DNA of 64,000 nucleotides from Clostridia bacterium (lineage in GTDB: Bacteria > Bacillota > Clostridia > Lachnospirales > Lachnospiraceae), in NCBI GenBank assembly GCA_026000945.1, contig BNZI01000003.1, positions 1-64,000 on the forward strand, written 5' to 3'. Positions 17,667 through 27,062 of this stretch are shown here, one piece after another; the first letter of the stretch is position 1, and every line of letters begins with the position of its first letter. The notes beneath the pieces are model-generated. The model worked only from the letters and a program-made list of their open reading frames with translations, ran no database searches and was not told the DNA's origin. Both the position numbers and the translations under genes were made by a program.

Positions 17667-18419
17667 TTACCCTACTACATCTGACATATCATAATAACCT
17701 GGGGCTTTTCCTGCCAAAAATTTTGCCGCTTGAATTGCTCCTTTAGCAAAGACTGCCTTAGAATATGCAGTATGACTTAAGGTAAGTACTTCATCATTAC
17801 CAGCAAAAATAACTTCATGCTCCCCCACAATACTACCTCCCCGTAGGGCTTGTATACCAATTTCTTTTTTATGTCTACTTTCCCTGCGGTTGCTACGATC
17901 ATAAATATACTGGTATTTCCTGTCTAAAGTGTCATTAATGGTTTCCGCCAAAGCGATCGCTGTACCACTAGGTGCATCTATTTTCAATCGATGATGTTTT
18001 TCGATAATTTCAATATCAAAATCTGCTTGTTCTAAAATCACAGCAGCTTGTTTTAGTAATTTTTGTAGTAAATTAATCCCCAAAGACATATTTGCTGAAC
18101 GCAAAAGAGGGATATGAGCTGCCGCCTGTTCAATTTTAATATATTGTTCCTTCGATAAACCCGTAGTACATAAGACCAATGCCGTACCGGTACCTAAGCA
18201 GTACTCCAAGAGTTCATCTATGGCATCTGGATAAGAAAAATCAATGATCACTTCTGCTTTTTGTTCTAAATTTCCCACTGATTGGTAGATAGGATATCCC
18301 AAATTCAAATCTCCATTTAAATCTATCCCCGCCACTATCTGAATTTGTTCATCTTGTTTGCATAATTGGCTGACTACTTGTCCCATTGCACCACAGCCAT
18401 GTAGAATTGTTTTGATCAT
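17667..18419 (-). CDS. dapB: 4-hydroxy-tetrahydrodipicolinate reductase
   Basis: NAD(P)H-dependent reductase of the diaminopimelate/lysine pathway; its product is also upstream of spore dipicolinate. 250 aa. The nucleotide-binding motif HGCGAMG (residues 7-13), EKHHRLKIDAPSGTA with the catalytic His and Lys, and the C-terminal domain are present. AAAGGAGGG lies 4 nt before the ATG. Follows dapA on the same strand across a 300 bp gap containing two inverted repeats, so it may be separately regulated. Confidence 0.96.
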   Translation of the reverse strand: MIKTILHGCGAMGQVVSQLCKQDEQIQIVAGIDLNGDLNLGYPIYQSVGNLEQKAEVIIDFSYPDAIDELLEYCLGTGTALVLCTTGLSKEQYIKIEQAAAHIPLLRSANMSLGINLLQKLLKQAAVILEQADFDIEIIEKHHRLKIDAPSGTAIALAETINDTLDRKYQYIYDRSNRRESRHKKEIGIQALRGGSIVGEHEVIFAGNDEVLTLSHTAYSKAVFAKGAIQAAKFLAGKAPGYYDMSDVVG

Positions 18420-18719
18420 TTTTCCCTCCTTTGCTGATTTTTACCTTCCAACTAAACAAGGTAAGATCAACCTGCTTAGATCGGAAGGTAAATGCCGTTG
18501 ACTAAAGATTTCTTCTTGGTGTAACCTTACTCCCACATTCTTTGTATATCTACAGTCCTTTTATATCATCATTTTCCACTTAAGTTTTCTACGTTAACAA
18601 CATACTCATTTTTTTAGATCCTGTTTAAACTTTCTTGGTGAATACTTACAAAAAAATAAATAGGATCTAATGCAGAAAATTCTATTTGCTTGTGTTTAAA
18701 ATTTTGTATGTTGTCTATA
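18420..18719. other. dapA-dapB intergenic region with two inverted repeats
   Basis: 300 bp without a gene. TTACCTTCC (18441-18449) pairs with GGAAGGTAA (18483-18491), ending just before the dapB SD. TTAGATCCT (18614-18622) pairs with AGGATCTAA (18662-18670). Both are perfect 9-bp stems without T-runs. It is not recognisable as a lysine riboswitch. Confidence 0.45.
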
Positions 18720-19607
18720 CTACGAAAGTAGTTGACAATCTTTCATTACTTTTTCTAATCTCTTTTGATTGTCTTCTTCCATTTCAGTCAATGGCATCCT
18801 CACGATGCCATTACATAAACCTTTGAGCTTACAAGCCGCTTTCACCGGAATAGGATTGACTTCACAAAATAGTGCTTGAATCAAAGGGTAATACTCCCTT
18901 TGGAGATGTTGACTTTTGATGATATTACCAGAAAGATATTCCGCTACCATCTGATGAGTTTGTTTAGGGACAATATTCGCTAAAACAGAAATAACCCCTT
19001 TTCCCCCTATAGATAAGATCGGAAGAATTAAGTCGTCATTTCCAGAATAAACATCCATTTTCCCCTGTGTACGATGTAAAATTTCCAGCGATTGTACAAC
19101 ATTTCCGCTTGCTTCTTTTACACCGACTATATTTTTAACTTGCTCAAATAACTTTGCGCAAGTCTTTGCTTCTAAATTACAGCTCGTTCTGCTGGGAACA
19201 TTATAAAGTAATATAGGTATATTAACTGCCTTTGCAATTTCTGAAAAATGAAGAAATAATCCATTTTGTGTCGCTTTATTATAATATGGTGTGACGAGTA
19301 AAAGGCCATCTACTCCATCCCTTTTTGCTTCCAAAGATAGCTCAATTGCTGCCATCGTATCATTAGAACCGGTACCAGCAATCACAGGAATTCTGTTTTT
19401 CACTTTTTTTACTACAAAACGTATACATTCAGAATGCTCCTCATGCGTCATTGTAGAAGATTCACCGGTTGTTCCGCAGACCACAATTGCATCTGTTTGG
19501 TGTTCAATATGGAATTCTACTAATTTTTCTAACTGCTCAAAATCAATTTTTTTCTCCTCGGTAAATGGTGTAATCAATGCCACTGCCGAGCCTTCAAAAA
19601 TTGCCAT
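18720..19607 (-). CDS. dapA: 4-hydroxy-tetrahydrodipicolinate synthase
   Basis: Class I aldolase condensing pyruvate with aspartate semialdehyde, the first step of diaminopimelate synthesis. 295 aa. GTTGESSTM, the tyrosine in YNVPSRT and the Schiff-base lysine in VGVKEASG are present. AGGAGG lies 6 nt before the ATG. Downstream of a terminator that separates it from the SSB-like gene, so it should have its own promoter in 19608-19720. Confidence 0.97.
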   Translation of the reverse strand: MAIFEGSAVALITPFTEEKKIDFEQLEKLVEFHIEHQTDAIVVCGTTGESSTMTHEEHSECIRFVVKKVKNRIPVIAGTGSNDTMAAIELSLEAKRDGVDGLLLVTPYYNKATQNGLFLHFSEIAKAVNIPILLYNVPSRTSCNLEAKTCAKLFEQVKNIVGVKEASGNVVQSLEILHRTQGKMDVYSGNDDLILPILSIGGKGVISVLANIVPKQTHQMVAEYLSGNIIKSQHLQREYYPLIQALFCEVNPIPVKAACKLKGLCNGIVRMPLTEMEEDNQKRLEKVMKDCQLLS

Positions 19608-19831
19608 GAATAACCTCCTATATCAGCTTTTTTATAGATATCACTCTAGGACGTGTTCGTACTACTGCTCTAGACAAAAACATTTGTCAACGGAGTTTGT
19701 ATTAAACAAGTCTGTTCAAAGAAAAAAACCGGCAATATGCCGGCTCTTTCTCTTCTACAGTTCCAAAATGCAGAGCAATTTGCTCTACATACTATACTTC
19801 CTTGTTTAATAAATGTCAACTAAAATAACGC
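19608..19831 (-). promoter_or_regulatory. dapA upstream region with a family A end
   Basis: Contains a family A-like end (CTAGGACGTGTTCGTACTAC at about 19646), the terminator at 19722-19743 and a small palindrome (AGAGCAATTTGCTCT). The dapA promoter should lie here, but no convincing -35/-10 pair stands out. Confidence 0.4.
19722..19743 (-). terminator. rho-independent terminator of the SSB-like gene
   Basis: Read on the - strand, CCGGCA-TAT-TGCCGG is followed by TTTTTTTC. A compact GC stem plus T-run, about 90 nt after the stop of the SSB-like gene. Confidence 0.85.
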
Positions 19832-20464
19832 TTACTCCGCATTCACACACTCTAGTTTACTTACTGATACTTCATAAGCAGTGCGCTTTTCACACTGAGT
19901 ATCCGTAATTTTCTTTGTATACTCTCTGCTTTGCACTCTACCCCATATACGGATTCGTACTCCCACAGTGAAAGTAGAAGCATAGCGTGCATTTCTGCCC
20001 CAAGCAATACATGGTATGTAATCTGACTTTCCATACGGACGATTTACTGCTACCAGTAAATCCGCAATTTCTCGTTCTAAAGGAGTTTTTCGATAAACGG
20101 GTTCTTTACAAATATAACCATCTAAAAAAATTTGATTGGTCTTCGTATAATCACTGAATTCTTCAATTAATTTAATTTCCCTTACAAAAACAGATAATAC
20201 TAAACGATTTTTTGTCCCCTCATGGCGATTGTAAGAACGGAACTGACCCGAAGCTTCTATTGTTCTCCCTCTGTAATCCCCGTGAATATCTAATAACCGT
20301 TCAGAGATCATTAAAGGAATAACATCCAATTGGTCACTTAAACGACTTACAGAAACTTCCACAATATAAAAGCCTTCTCCAAAAACCTCATGACTAAATG
20401 TAAATTCTGATACGACTTCCCCAATGATGCTCACCTTGTTGTTTTCTATAACTTTTTCTGACAT
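19832..20464 (-). CDS. single-stranded DNA-binding-like protein with two OB folds
   Basis: 210 aa with two consecutive SSB/OB-like domains (about 8-100 and 108-207). Each has the strand order and an IxLxGxI/IxGEV start (VSIIGEVVSEF; IFLDGYICKEP), and the second has the YIPCIAWGRNARYAS segment typical of SSB. The acidic C-terminal tail of true replicative SSB is absent. GGAG lies 8-9 nt before the ATG. Downstream of typA. Probably an accessory SSB-like or primosomal protein; the exact role is unknown. Confidence 0.75.
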   Translation of the reverse strand: MSEKVIENNKVSIIGEVVSEFTFSHEVFGEGFYIVEVSVSRLSDQLDVIPLMISERLLDIHGDYRGRTIEASGQFRSYNRHEGTKNRLVLSVFVREIKLIEEFSDYTKTNQIFLDGYICKEPVYRKTPLEREIADLLVAVNRPYGKSDYIPCIAWGRNARYASTFTVGVRIRIWGRVQSREYTKKITDTQCEKRTAYEVSVSKLECVNAE

Positions 20465-20626
20465 GGTATTTCTTCTCCTTCCACAGTACTTTCGTCTTTG
20501 CCTAATCGGCTATTATTATATTTATGTTGATAAACGAAAAAATAGAAGTATTTTTCCCAAATCAGAAAAATTTTCTTTCTGTCTCTTTTGACATCTTTCT
20601 TCTTTGGAAAACCGGTTCTATCTTCC

Positions 20627-22462
20627 CTAAACATTGTTTCTTTTTGCCATACGCTTACGTTCCGCCTGATCCAAAACTTTTTTCCTAATTCTTAAATTCT
20701 GCGGAGTTACTTCTAATAACTCATCGGTATCAATAAATTCCAAGCACTGTTCTAAACTCATTTGTTTTGGAGGACTTAGTTTTAACGCATCATCTGAACC
20801 GGACGCCCTAGTATTGGTCAATTTCTTCGTCTTACATACATTCAATTCAATATCTTCTGTTTTTGCATTTTGTCCGATTACCATACCAGCATATACTTTT
20901 TCTCCGGGACTAATGAATAAGATCCCTCTTTCTGCAGCGGCGAACAGACCATAAGCTACGGCTTCCCCTGCTTCAAAAGCAATCAAAGAACCCTGCTTGC
21001 GATAGGAAAGCTCTCCTTTATATTCTCCATAACCTTGAAACATTGTATTCAATATGCCATTACCTTTGGTATCTGTTAAAAATTCTCCACGATAACCAAT
21101 CAAACCTCTAGAGGGTATAGAAAACTCCAAACGCATATATCCGTCATGTGCCGGATTCATCGCCAAAAGCTCTCCCTTTTTCTCTGTTAATTTTTGGATA
21201 ATCACACCAGAAAATTCTTCCGGAACATCAATATAAACCCTTTCCATGGGTTCCATTCGTTTCCCTTTTTCATCTGTTTGATAAAGTACTTCTGCTTTGC
21301 TTACTGCAAACTCAAAGCCCTCTCGACGCATATTTTCAATCAGAATAGATAAATGCAATTCTCCTCTACCGGAAACTTTAAAACTTTCTGTACTATCTGT
21401 CTCTTCTACACGCAAACTGACATCCGTATTTAATTCCCTAAATAAACGTTCTCTTAAATGTCTAGAAGTAATAAATTTCCCTTCTTTACCTGCCAATGGA
21501 CTATTATTAACCATAAAATACATGGCAATTGTCGGCTCTGAGACTTGTACAAAAGCAATGGGTTTTGCATCATCTCCACCGCATATACTGTCTCCGACGT
21601 GCAAATCAGCTATACCAGAAACAGCTACAATAGAACCTGGTCCTGCCGAATTAATTTCTACTTTCTGTAAACCATCAAATTCGTATAGTTTTCCAATTTT
21701 TACTTTCTGCTTTTTCTCTGGCTCATGATAATTAAGCAATAGATATTCTTGTCCTACAGACAAAATCCCATTCCCAATTTTTCCTATACCAATTCTCCCT
21801 ATATATTCGTTATAATCAATTGTGCTAACTAACATCTGCGTGTCCGCCGTTTCATCTCCAAACGGAGCGGGAATAGCCTCCAAAATTGTCTGAAATAAAG
21901 GAGTCATATCCTTTCTTTCTTCATCCAATTCACGAATGGCAAAACCCATCTTTGCTGAAGTATATAAAAATGGACAATCCAATTGCTCATCAGAAGCATC
22001 CAAATCCATAAATAATTCTAGCACGGCATCTACTACTTCTTTAGGTCTTGCTTCCGGACGATCAATTTTATTTAGGCAAACTACAACGGGTAACTTTAAA
22101 GCAAGAGCTTTGCCTAAGACAAACTTTGTTTGCGGCATTGGTCCTTCATAGGCATCCACAACCAAAACTACACCATCTACCATCTTTAAAACCCTTTCCA
22201 CTTCTCCGCCAAAATCGGCATGTCCTGGAGTGTCAATGATATTAATTTTGGTATCTTGGTAAGATACTGCTGTGTTTTTGGACAAAATGGTGATTCCTCT
22301 TTCTTTTTCTAAGTCATTGGAATCCATAATTCTTTCGCCTATTTCTTGATTTGCCCGAAATACTCCACTTTGTTTTAACAGTTCATCCACTAAGGTTGTT
22401 TTTCCATGATCAACGTGTGCAATGATTGCCACATTACGAATATATTTTTGTTTATTTTCCAT
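20627..22462 (-). CDS. typA: translational GTPase TypA/BipA
   Basis: Ribosome-associated GTPase of the EF-G family acting in 50S assembly and stress adaptation. 611 aa. G1 [10 protein letters not shown]2 RGITI, G3 DTPGHADF and G4 NKIDRP are intact, as is the BipA-specific C-terminal domain. AGGAG lies 5 nt before the ATG. It reads toward the SSB-like gene, and its end overlaps a spurious short frame. Confidence 0.97.
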   Translation of the reverse strand: MENKQKYIRNVAIIAHVDHGKTTLVDELLKQSGVFRANQEIGERIMDSNDLEKERGITILSKNTAVSYQDTKINIIDTPGHADFGGEVERVLKMVDGVVLVVDAYEGPMPQTKFVLGKALALKLPVVVCLNKIDRPEARPKEVVDAVLELFMDLDASDEQLDCPFLYTSAKMGFAIRELDEERKDMTPLFQTILEAIPAPFGDETADTQMLVSTIDYNEYIGRIGIGKIGNGILSVGQEYLLLNYHEPEKKQKVKIGKLYEFDGLQKVEINSAGPGSIVAVSGIADLHVGDSICGGDDAKPIAFVQVSEPTIAMYFMVNNSPLAGKEGKFITSRHLRERLFRELNTDVSLRVEETDSTESFKVSGRGELHLSILIENMRREGFEFAVSKAEVLYQTDEKGKRMEPMERVYIDVPEEFSGVIIQKLTEKKGELLAMNPAHDGYMRLEFSIPSRGLIGYRGEFLTDTKGNGILNTMFQGYGEYKGELSYRKQGSLIAFEAGEAVAYGLFAAAERGILFISPGEKVYAGMVIGQNAKTEDIELNVCKTKKLTNTRASGSDDALKLSPPKQMSLEQCLEFIDTDELLEVTPQNLRIRKKVLDQAERKRMAKRNNV

Positions 22463-22603
22463 AATTCTCCTAAAAGGTCGTTCTATTTTTTCAAAAGTAA
22501 AAGTCTGTCATGACCTTGTTTTTATCCTATCCATTTTTTAACCCAATATAAAGATTTTGTTCCAAAGGTTTTAAGCCCTTCTTGATCAGCCTACAGTTCA
22601 TTT

Positions 22604-23284
22604 TTATGTAGACTCCGTTGACGAAACCTCTCCATCGGGTAGAAGAACTACTTGATTTTTCCACATCCCATAAAATACAACTTGTCCTCCAATCAACTCT
22701 ATCCCAGAGTGATTTTGCCGCAATAACTCCTTTTTTAGTTGTTCCTCCTTATCCACAGGCAATAAAAGCGTATAACTTACTTTTTGTTCAAAAGTAGTAT
22801 CCAGTTGTACTAAATCTAAGCGGGAAAAAAGATAAGATAATTTGCCTATCATTGAATAATCCGCAAGCAAAGTATATCTTTTAGCAGGAATTCTCCAGAC
22901 AATTTGACTATCTTCAATAGCAGCTTGCGCTGCTTTGGTATATGCCCGCACTAAGCCTCCGCTTCCCAACAAAACACCGCCAAAATATCTAACGACAATC
23001 AAACAAGTATTGCGCAAGTTTTTTTTGTCCAGTACAGTTAAAATAGGTCTACCCGCTGTACCGGCCGGTTCTTTGTCATCACTGAATTTTTGGAGCGGAT
23101 TGGTTTCTCCAAAAATATACGCATAGCAATGATGCGAGGCATCAAAGTATTGTTTTTTTGACTGCTCCAAACCATACGAAACATCTTTTAAAGAATGTAT
23201 CCCAAATACTCTAGCTAAAAACCGTGACTTTTTTTCTATGATTTGTGCTTCCCCCGACTGATAAATAACTGGATAACTTCTCAT
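22604..23284 (-). CDS. YigZ/IMPACT family protein
   Basis: 226 aa from the ATG at 23284 (GGAG 6 nt upstream; the ATG at 23296 lacks an SD). UPF0029/Impact N-terminal domain with EKKSRFLA, SHHCYAY, SDDKEPAGTAGRPIL and VRYFGGVLLGSGGLVRAY, then a C-terminal DUF1949-like domain. Family members are proposed regulators of translation or stress signalling; the biochemical role is unsettled. Confidence 0.92.
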   Translation of the reverse strand: MRSYPVIYQSGEAQIIEKKSRFLARVFGIHSLKDVSYGLEQSKKQYFDASHHCYAYIFGETNPLQKFSDDKEPAGTAGRPILTVLDKKNLRNTCLIVVRYFGGVLLGSGGLVRAYTKAAQAAIEDSQIVWRIPAKRYTLLADYSMIGKLSYLFSRLDLVQLDTTFEQKVSYTLLLPVDKEEQLKKELLRQNHSGIELIGGQVVFYGMWKNQVVLLPDGEVSSTEST

Positions 23285-23467
23285 TATTGACTCCATTTAC
23301 TAATCTTATCCAATCTCTATACCGAATATACACATATCGTTTATTATTATAAAAGAAAGGTGAGATTTTCTCAACCAAAACTTTATCTATTTTTTATCAA
23401 TCAGACGATAAACCTCCCTTTTTCTAAAAATTGATTAAATTTCAGCTCGCCGCGTCTCAACTGGAGC

Positions 23468-23827
23468 TTATCTATTTTTCATCATTGGCCTCCTATACTG
23501 GATAGGATGTATACGAGTGCGTATTTCTTTGGGCAAATGTTCCAACTCTCCTACTAAGTCATCTAAAGCTTCTACCAAACACATCGGTGTTACACAACCA
23601 TTCATGATACGATTTAAGCTTGTCTGTACAAAACACCTAGAATCAGACAAAATAACACTTTGTTGTTCTTCTGTGCTACTCCCTTGAATTTGTTTAGTCA
23701 CACAAATACCATACAGCGGCCTGATGTACTCCTCTTCCCTTTCTTCTACTAAGTAATAACTTAACCATAACAACTGATCTTTTTCATCCAAGACTTCTCT
23801 GTTTCCCCAAAAATAATGTTGTAACAT
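23468..23827 (-). CDS. DUF6514-like small protein
   Basis: 119 aa, with AGGAGGT 7 nt before the ATG. The segments RPLYGICVTKQ and ILSDSRCFVQTSLNRIMNGC followed by TPMCLVEALDDL resemble DUF6514, a small Firmicute family of unknown function. No membrane segment or enzymatic motif. Transcribed alone, with gaps on both sides. The family name is from memory. Confidence 0.6.
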   Translation of the reverse strand: MLQHYFWGNREVLDEKDQLLWLSYYLVEEREEEYIRPLYGICVTKQIQGSSTEEQQSVILSDSRCFVQTSLNRIMNGCVTPMCLVEALDDLVGELEHLPKEIRTRIHPIQYRRPMMKNR

Positions 23828-24359
23828 AATATACCTCCTATAATGAAACTATTTTTTAGATTTGACAACTTATATTGAATTTAAATGTAAAAATTTAAAT
23901 TTTTTCATAACTTATTGCGTTTATTATAAAGGATGTCATAAAATTTGAAAAGTTTTTCTTATCTTGTTTTAATGACTTTTTTTTATATAAAATTCTATAT
24001 TATTTATATTTATATTATAATTCTTTAAAATTTACTAGTGAAATGTTTCGATTTATACAAGAAATTAGTATTATTTTTTTACAAATAAAAATCTATTATT
24101 ATTTTTTATTTGACAAATTTTCCAATTTTAATCTACTAAGTCCTTATTGAAAAATTAGTTGCCTTCTTTAAATGCAACGTTTACAATAAAAAACAAAGAA
24201 AATTAAGAGAGAAATTCGTATTATTTTTTTATCATAAAAAATTCTTGATTCTTGATTTGACAAATTTTCCAATTTTAATCCGCTAAGTTCTTGTTAAAAA
24301 ATTAGTTGCCTTTTTCAAATACAGCGTTTACAATGAAGAAAAAACAGAGAGGATAAGAG
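23828..24359 (+). promoter_or_regulatory. duplicated promoter region upstream of the LRR surface protein
   Basis: 532 bp, very AT-rich. A segment of about 147 bp is tandemly duplicated (about 24053-24199 and 24200-24346). Each copy has TTTGACAAATTTTCCAATTT and an identical-spacing promoter: TTGCCT-N17-TACAAT at 24159-24187 and at 24306-24334. The second -10 box is 25 nt before the start codon. Confidence 0.75.
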
Positions 24360-26519
24360 ATGAAAAAGTTTTTTTTTGTTATTTATTTATTATTTCCTAT
24401 CATAGTCATTCTCTCTTTCTCCGCATTCGGTTATCAACAAATCTTAAAATCTCCCCTATATGATGTAGCAGGATGGAATGGAGATTTTTATTATTTGGAT
24501 CAACATACTTTAGCCAAAAATCAATGGCTAGAGCTGTCATTACCTAGTGAACCGGACAAACCTTACTGGTTTTACTTTGACGAAGAAGGAAGAAAAACAA
24601 AATGGACGGCAAAATTCTTAAACCAGTCTTTATATTATTTTGACCATGACGGCAGGCTATTAACCGGATGGATCAACACACAAACCTTTCAAAATCACCG
24701 CAAAACCTTAAATAAATTTTCTCCTGTGGTCTATGCGGACGAACTCGGCGTAGTACAGCTTTCCTCATGGATAGAAACTAGCTCTCCAACTAGTTCGCGC
24801 CACACTCGCCGTTACTATGCAGGTGAAGATGGTCACTTATTTTTTGGTGATTACAGTATCTTAGGTAGTACATACAAAATTGAAGAAAATTACTTTGCCT
24901 TTAGTCCGCAAGGCGAATTATATTACGGTTTACTACTGTTTGACGAAGAGCGCTATTACTTTGATGAAGAAACTGCTGCTTTGCAGTTAGGTGAACAAAC
25001 CATCATTGACAACCAAGGTAATCCTTTTTTTTCTTGCTTCAATGAAAAAGGCGAATTACCATTACTTGGTTTAGGTTTTAGTGGAGTAAGAAATGGACGC
25101 TTATATGACAGAGGAATATTGGTCACGAATGACTCTTCCCGTCAATATTCTCTTTATTTTGACCCAAGTGGTCAAAATTTAGGCTATTATTTAATCAACT
25201 CATCTGGAGAAGTGCAAGCAAACAAACAAAATTTACCTGATGCCAAAGGGATTTCCTATACAACAACTGCAAAAGGACTTTTACAATCAATTAATCATGA
25301 AACAAACAGCCATTATTCTTTATCATCTAACACCACTGAGGACATCCTAAAACAATATCAAGTTGATTTTTCACCTGCGCCTCATTTTTCAAAGTATGGA
25401 AAAAAAGTTCAAGAAATCTATTCCCCTGAAGATGATTTTTCAGAAGATGATCAAGGATTATTTGAAAAAAATCAAGAAGATATCCTAAAAGCATCCGATG
25501 AGACCACTATTTCTCAAGAAAATACGAACATTTATCATTTTTTTTCTGCAAAAATATCTCAAATTTTTCCAGATAAAGCTTTAGCGGAATTAATTACCTT
25601 CTTGCTTGGCAAGGAAAGCACGGAATCTACTGTTTCCTTAGCAGAATTAGAACAAATCAAAGAAATTGACTATCCAAACCAATTGCTTAAAGCAAATACA
25701 ACTTCCTCTAAAAACATACGAGTTATTTATTCTTTGGATGGTTTACAATATTTAACTTCCTTAACTTATTTAAGTCTAGATTTACCCGATGGGATTAGCT
25801 ATGATTTATCCGTCATTCAAAATTTTCAACAGTTGCAAATGCTAGCTATTAAAGCAAAAGTCATGGATTTATCTGTATTAAAAACCCTTCCCAATTTAGT
25901 AGAATTGGATTTAGTAGCACATCCTGGAGATGATTTTTCTGCTTTGCTTTCTTTGCCACATTTATCTTCTCTAAAAATTTTAGGCTGCAATGAAAATTTA
26001 CTTTCTACATTACCTAAACTGACCCAACTTTCTGCCTTAAGTTTAAAACATGCTTCTGTACCTGATTTATCCATGCTAAAACCGCTCATTCATTTAAATA
26101 TTTTGGACTTACAACTTTATGACTATCAGACCACAGACATTAATTCTCTTGCTTATTTAAAAAACTTGTCCTCTTTACACCTAGGTCTTTTTTTTACACC
26201 TAATATTGATATTTCCGCTTTATCCTCTTTGCCCAAATTATCTGATTTGTCTATTTATCATACAGATATCGAAAATATTTCTATATTAGGACAGCTTGAA
26301 AATTTAACTAACTTGTCCCTTACTCATGCAAATATACAAGATATCTCTATGCTGAAACACCTACAAAACTTACAAAACTTAGATTTAAGCAATAATCGTA
26401 TCCAAGATATCTCTGCTCTGAGCAATCTAGATGGATTGAAGACTTTGCACTTGGAAAATAATTTAATTTTTGACCATTCTCCTCTCAACCAATTAATTTC
26501 TACTGATATTTATCGCTAA
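24360..26519 (+). CDS. exported cell-wall-binding protein with leucine-rich repeats
   Basis: 719 aa. Signal peptide or signal anchor at 1-24. About 35-290 holds aromatic cell-wall-binding repeats (YWFYFDEEGR, LYYFDHDGRLLTGW, RRYYAGEDGHLFFG, RYYFDEET). About 330-450 is a linker. About 460-715 holds roughly ten LRRs of the internalin/BspA-neighbouring 22-residue type (LKTLPNLVELDL, LKHLQNLQNLDLSNN). No LPXTG motif, so retention should be through the N-terminal repeats. GAGAGGATAAGAG precedes the ATG. Likely an adhesin or recognition protein; no ligand can be deduced. Confidence 0.88.
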   Translation: MKKFFFVIYLLFPIIVILSFSAFGYQQILKSPLYDVAGWNGDFYYLDQHTLAKNQWLELSLPSEPDKPYWFYFDEEGRKTKWTAKFLNQSLYYFDHDGRLLTGWINTQTFQNHRKTLNKFSPVVYADELGVVQLSSWIETSSPTSSRHTRRYYAGEDGHLFFGDYSILGSTYKIEENYFAFSPQGELYYGLLLFDEERYYFDEETAALQLGEQTIIDNQGNPFFSCFNEKGELPLLGLGFSGVRNGRLYDRGILVTNDSSRQYSLYFDPSGQNLGYYLINSSGEVQANKQNLPDAKGISYTTTAKGLLQSINHETNSHYSLSSNTTEDILKQYQVDFSPAPHFSKYGKKVQEIYSPEDDFSEDDQGLFEKNQEDILKASDETTISQENTNIYHFFSAKISQIFPDKALAELITFLLGKESTESTVSLAELEQIKEIDYPNQLLKANTTSSKNIRVIYSLDGLQYLTSLTYLSLDLPDGISYDLSVIQNFQQLQMLAIKAKVMDLSVLKTLPNLVELDLVAHPGDDFSALLSLPHLSSLKILGCNENLLSTLPKLTQLSALSLKHASVPDLSMLKPLIHLNILDLQLYDYQTTDINSLAYLKNLSSLHLGLFFTPNIDISALSSLPKLSDLSIYHTDIENISILGQLENLTNLSLTHANIQDISMLKHLQNLQNLDLSNNRIQDISALSNLDGLKTLHLENNLIFDHSPLNQLISTDIYR

Positions 26520-26581
26520 GAGTCCGTAGAGTATCTCCAAACGAGAGAAATTCTGTATATAGTTTTTCTAAGAGCCTGTTT

Positions 26582-26916
26582 TAATTATCCTGTAGTGGGA
26601 TACTTAAAATAGGCTCTCTTAACAAGAAGAGGTCACACAGAAATACTGGAAGCATTTCAAGAAATCTAGACATTGTAGAAGAAAAAACAGGCCATAATTA
26701 TCCTGTAGTGGGATACTTAAACAGGCTCTCTTGATAAGAAGAGGTGACACAGGAATACTGGAAGCATTTCAAGAAATCTAGACATTATAGAAGAAAAAAC
26801 AGACCATAATTATCCTGTAAGTGGGATACTTAAAACAGCTTCTCTCACAAGAAAAAATGACTCAGTAATACTAGAAGCATTTTAAGGAATTCAGGCACTG
26901 TAGGAGAAAATTATTC
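26582..26916. repeat. family A core amplified three times in tandem (112-113 bp units)
   Basis: Units begin at 26582, 26695 and 26807. Each runs from TAATTATCCTGTAGTGGGAT through ATACTGGAAGCATTTCAAGA to a tail with AGAAGAAAAAACAG; the third is more diverged. The reverse complement matches the core of the family A element at about 37265-37375 (CTTGAAATACTTCCAGTATT, then CGTGTCATCTCTTC). The TIR ends are missing here. Confidence 0.85.
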
Positions 26917-26981
26917 TATATTCAAGTAAGATATTGAACAGATTCTTAAGTTGATCAAAGGTTTCAAACGGATAATTTTTC

Positions 26982-27010
26982 TTTACATTTTCCTCTTTTT
27001 CCGTTATAGT
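26982..27010 (+). promoter_or_regulatory. predicted vegetative promoter of cysK
   Basis: TTTACA (26982-26987), a 17 nt spacer and TATAGT (27005-27010), 52 nt before the cysK start. The transcript leader would be about 45 nt, with no room for a riboswitch or T-box. Confidence 0.65.
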
Positions 27011-27062
27011 ATTTATATCATATATTACATATATATATAGTATGAATAGGAGGATTTACTTT

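Noticed and set aside
18420-18719. Lysine riboswitch between dapA and dapB
   Set aside because: The conserved lysine-box core was not recognised; only two simple stems are visible.
20446-20634. 62-codon frame on - between typA and the SSB-like gene
   Set aside because: Overlaps both the SSB-like start and the typA 3' end, has no SD and lysine-rich composition typical of AT-rich noise.
26582-26916. CRISPR or riboswitch tandem upstream of cysK
   Set aside because: Units are contiguous without spacers, and they lie upstream of the cysK promoter rather than in its leader.
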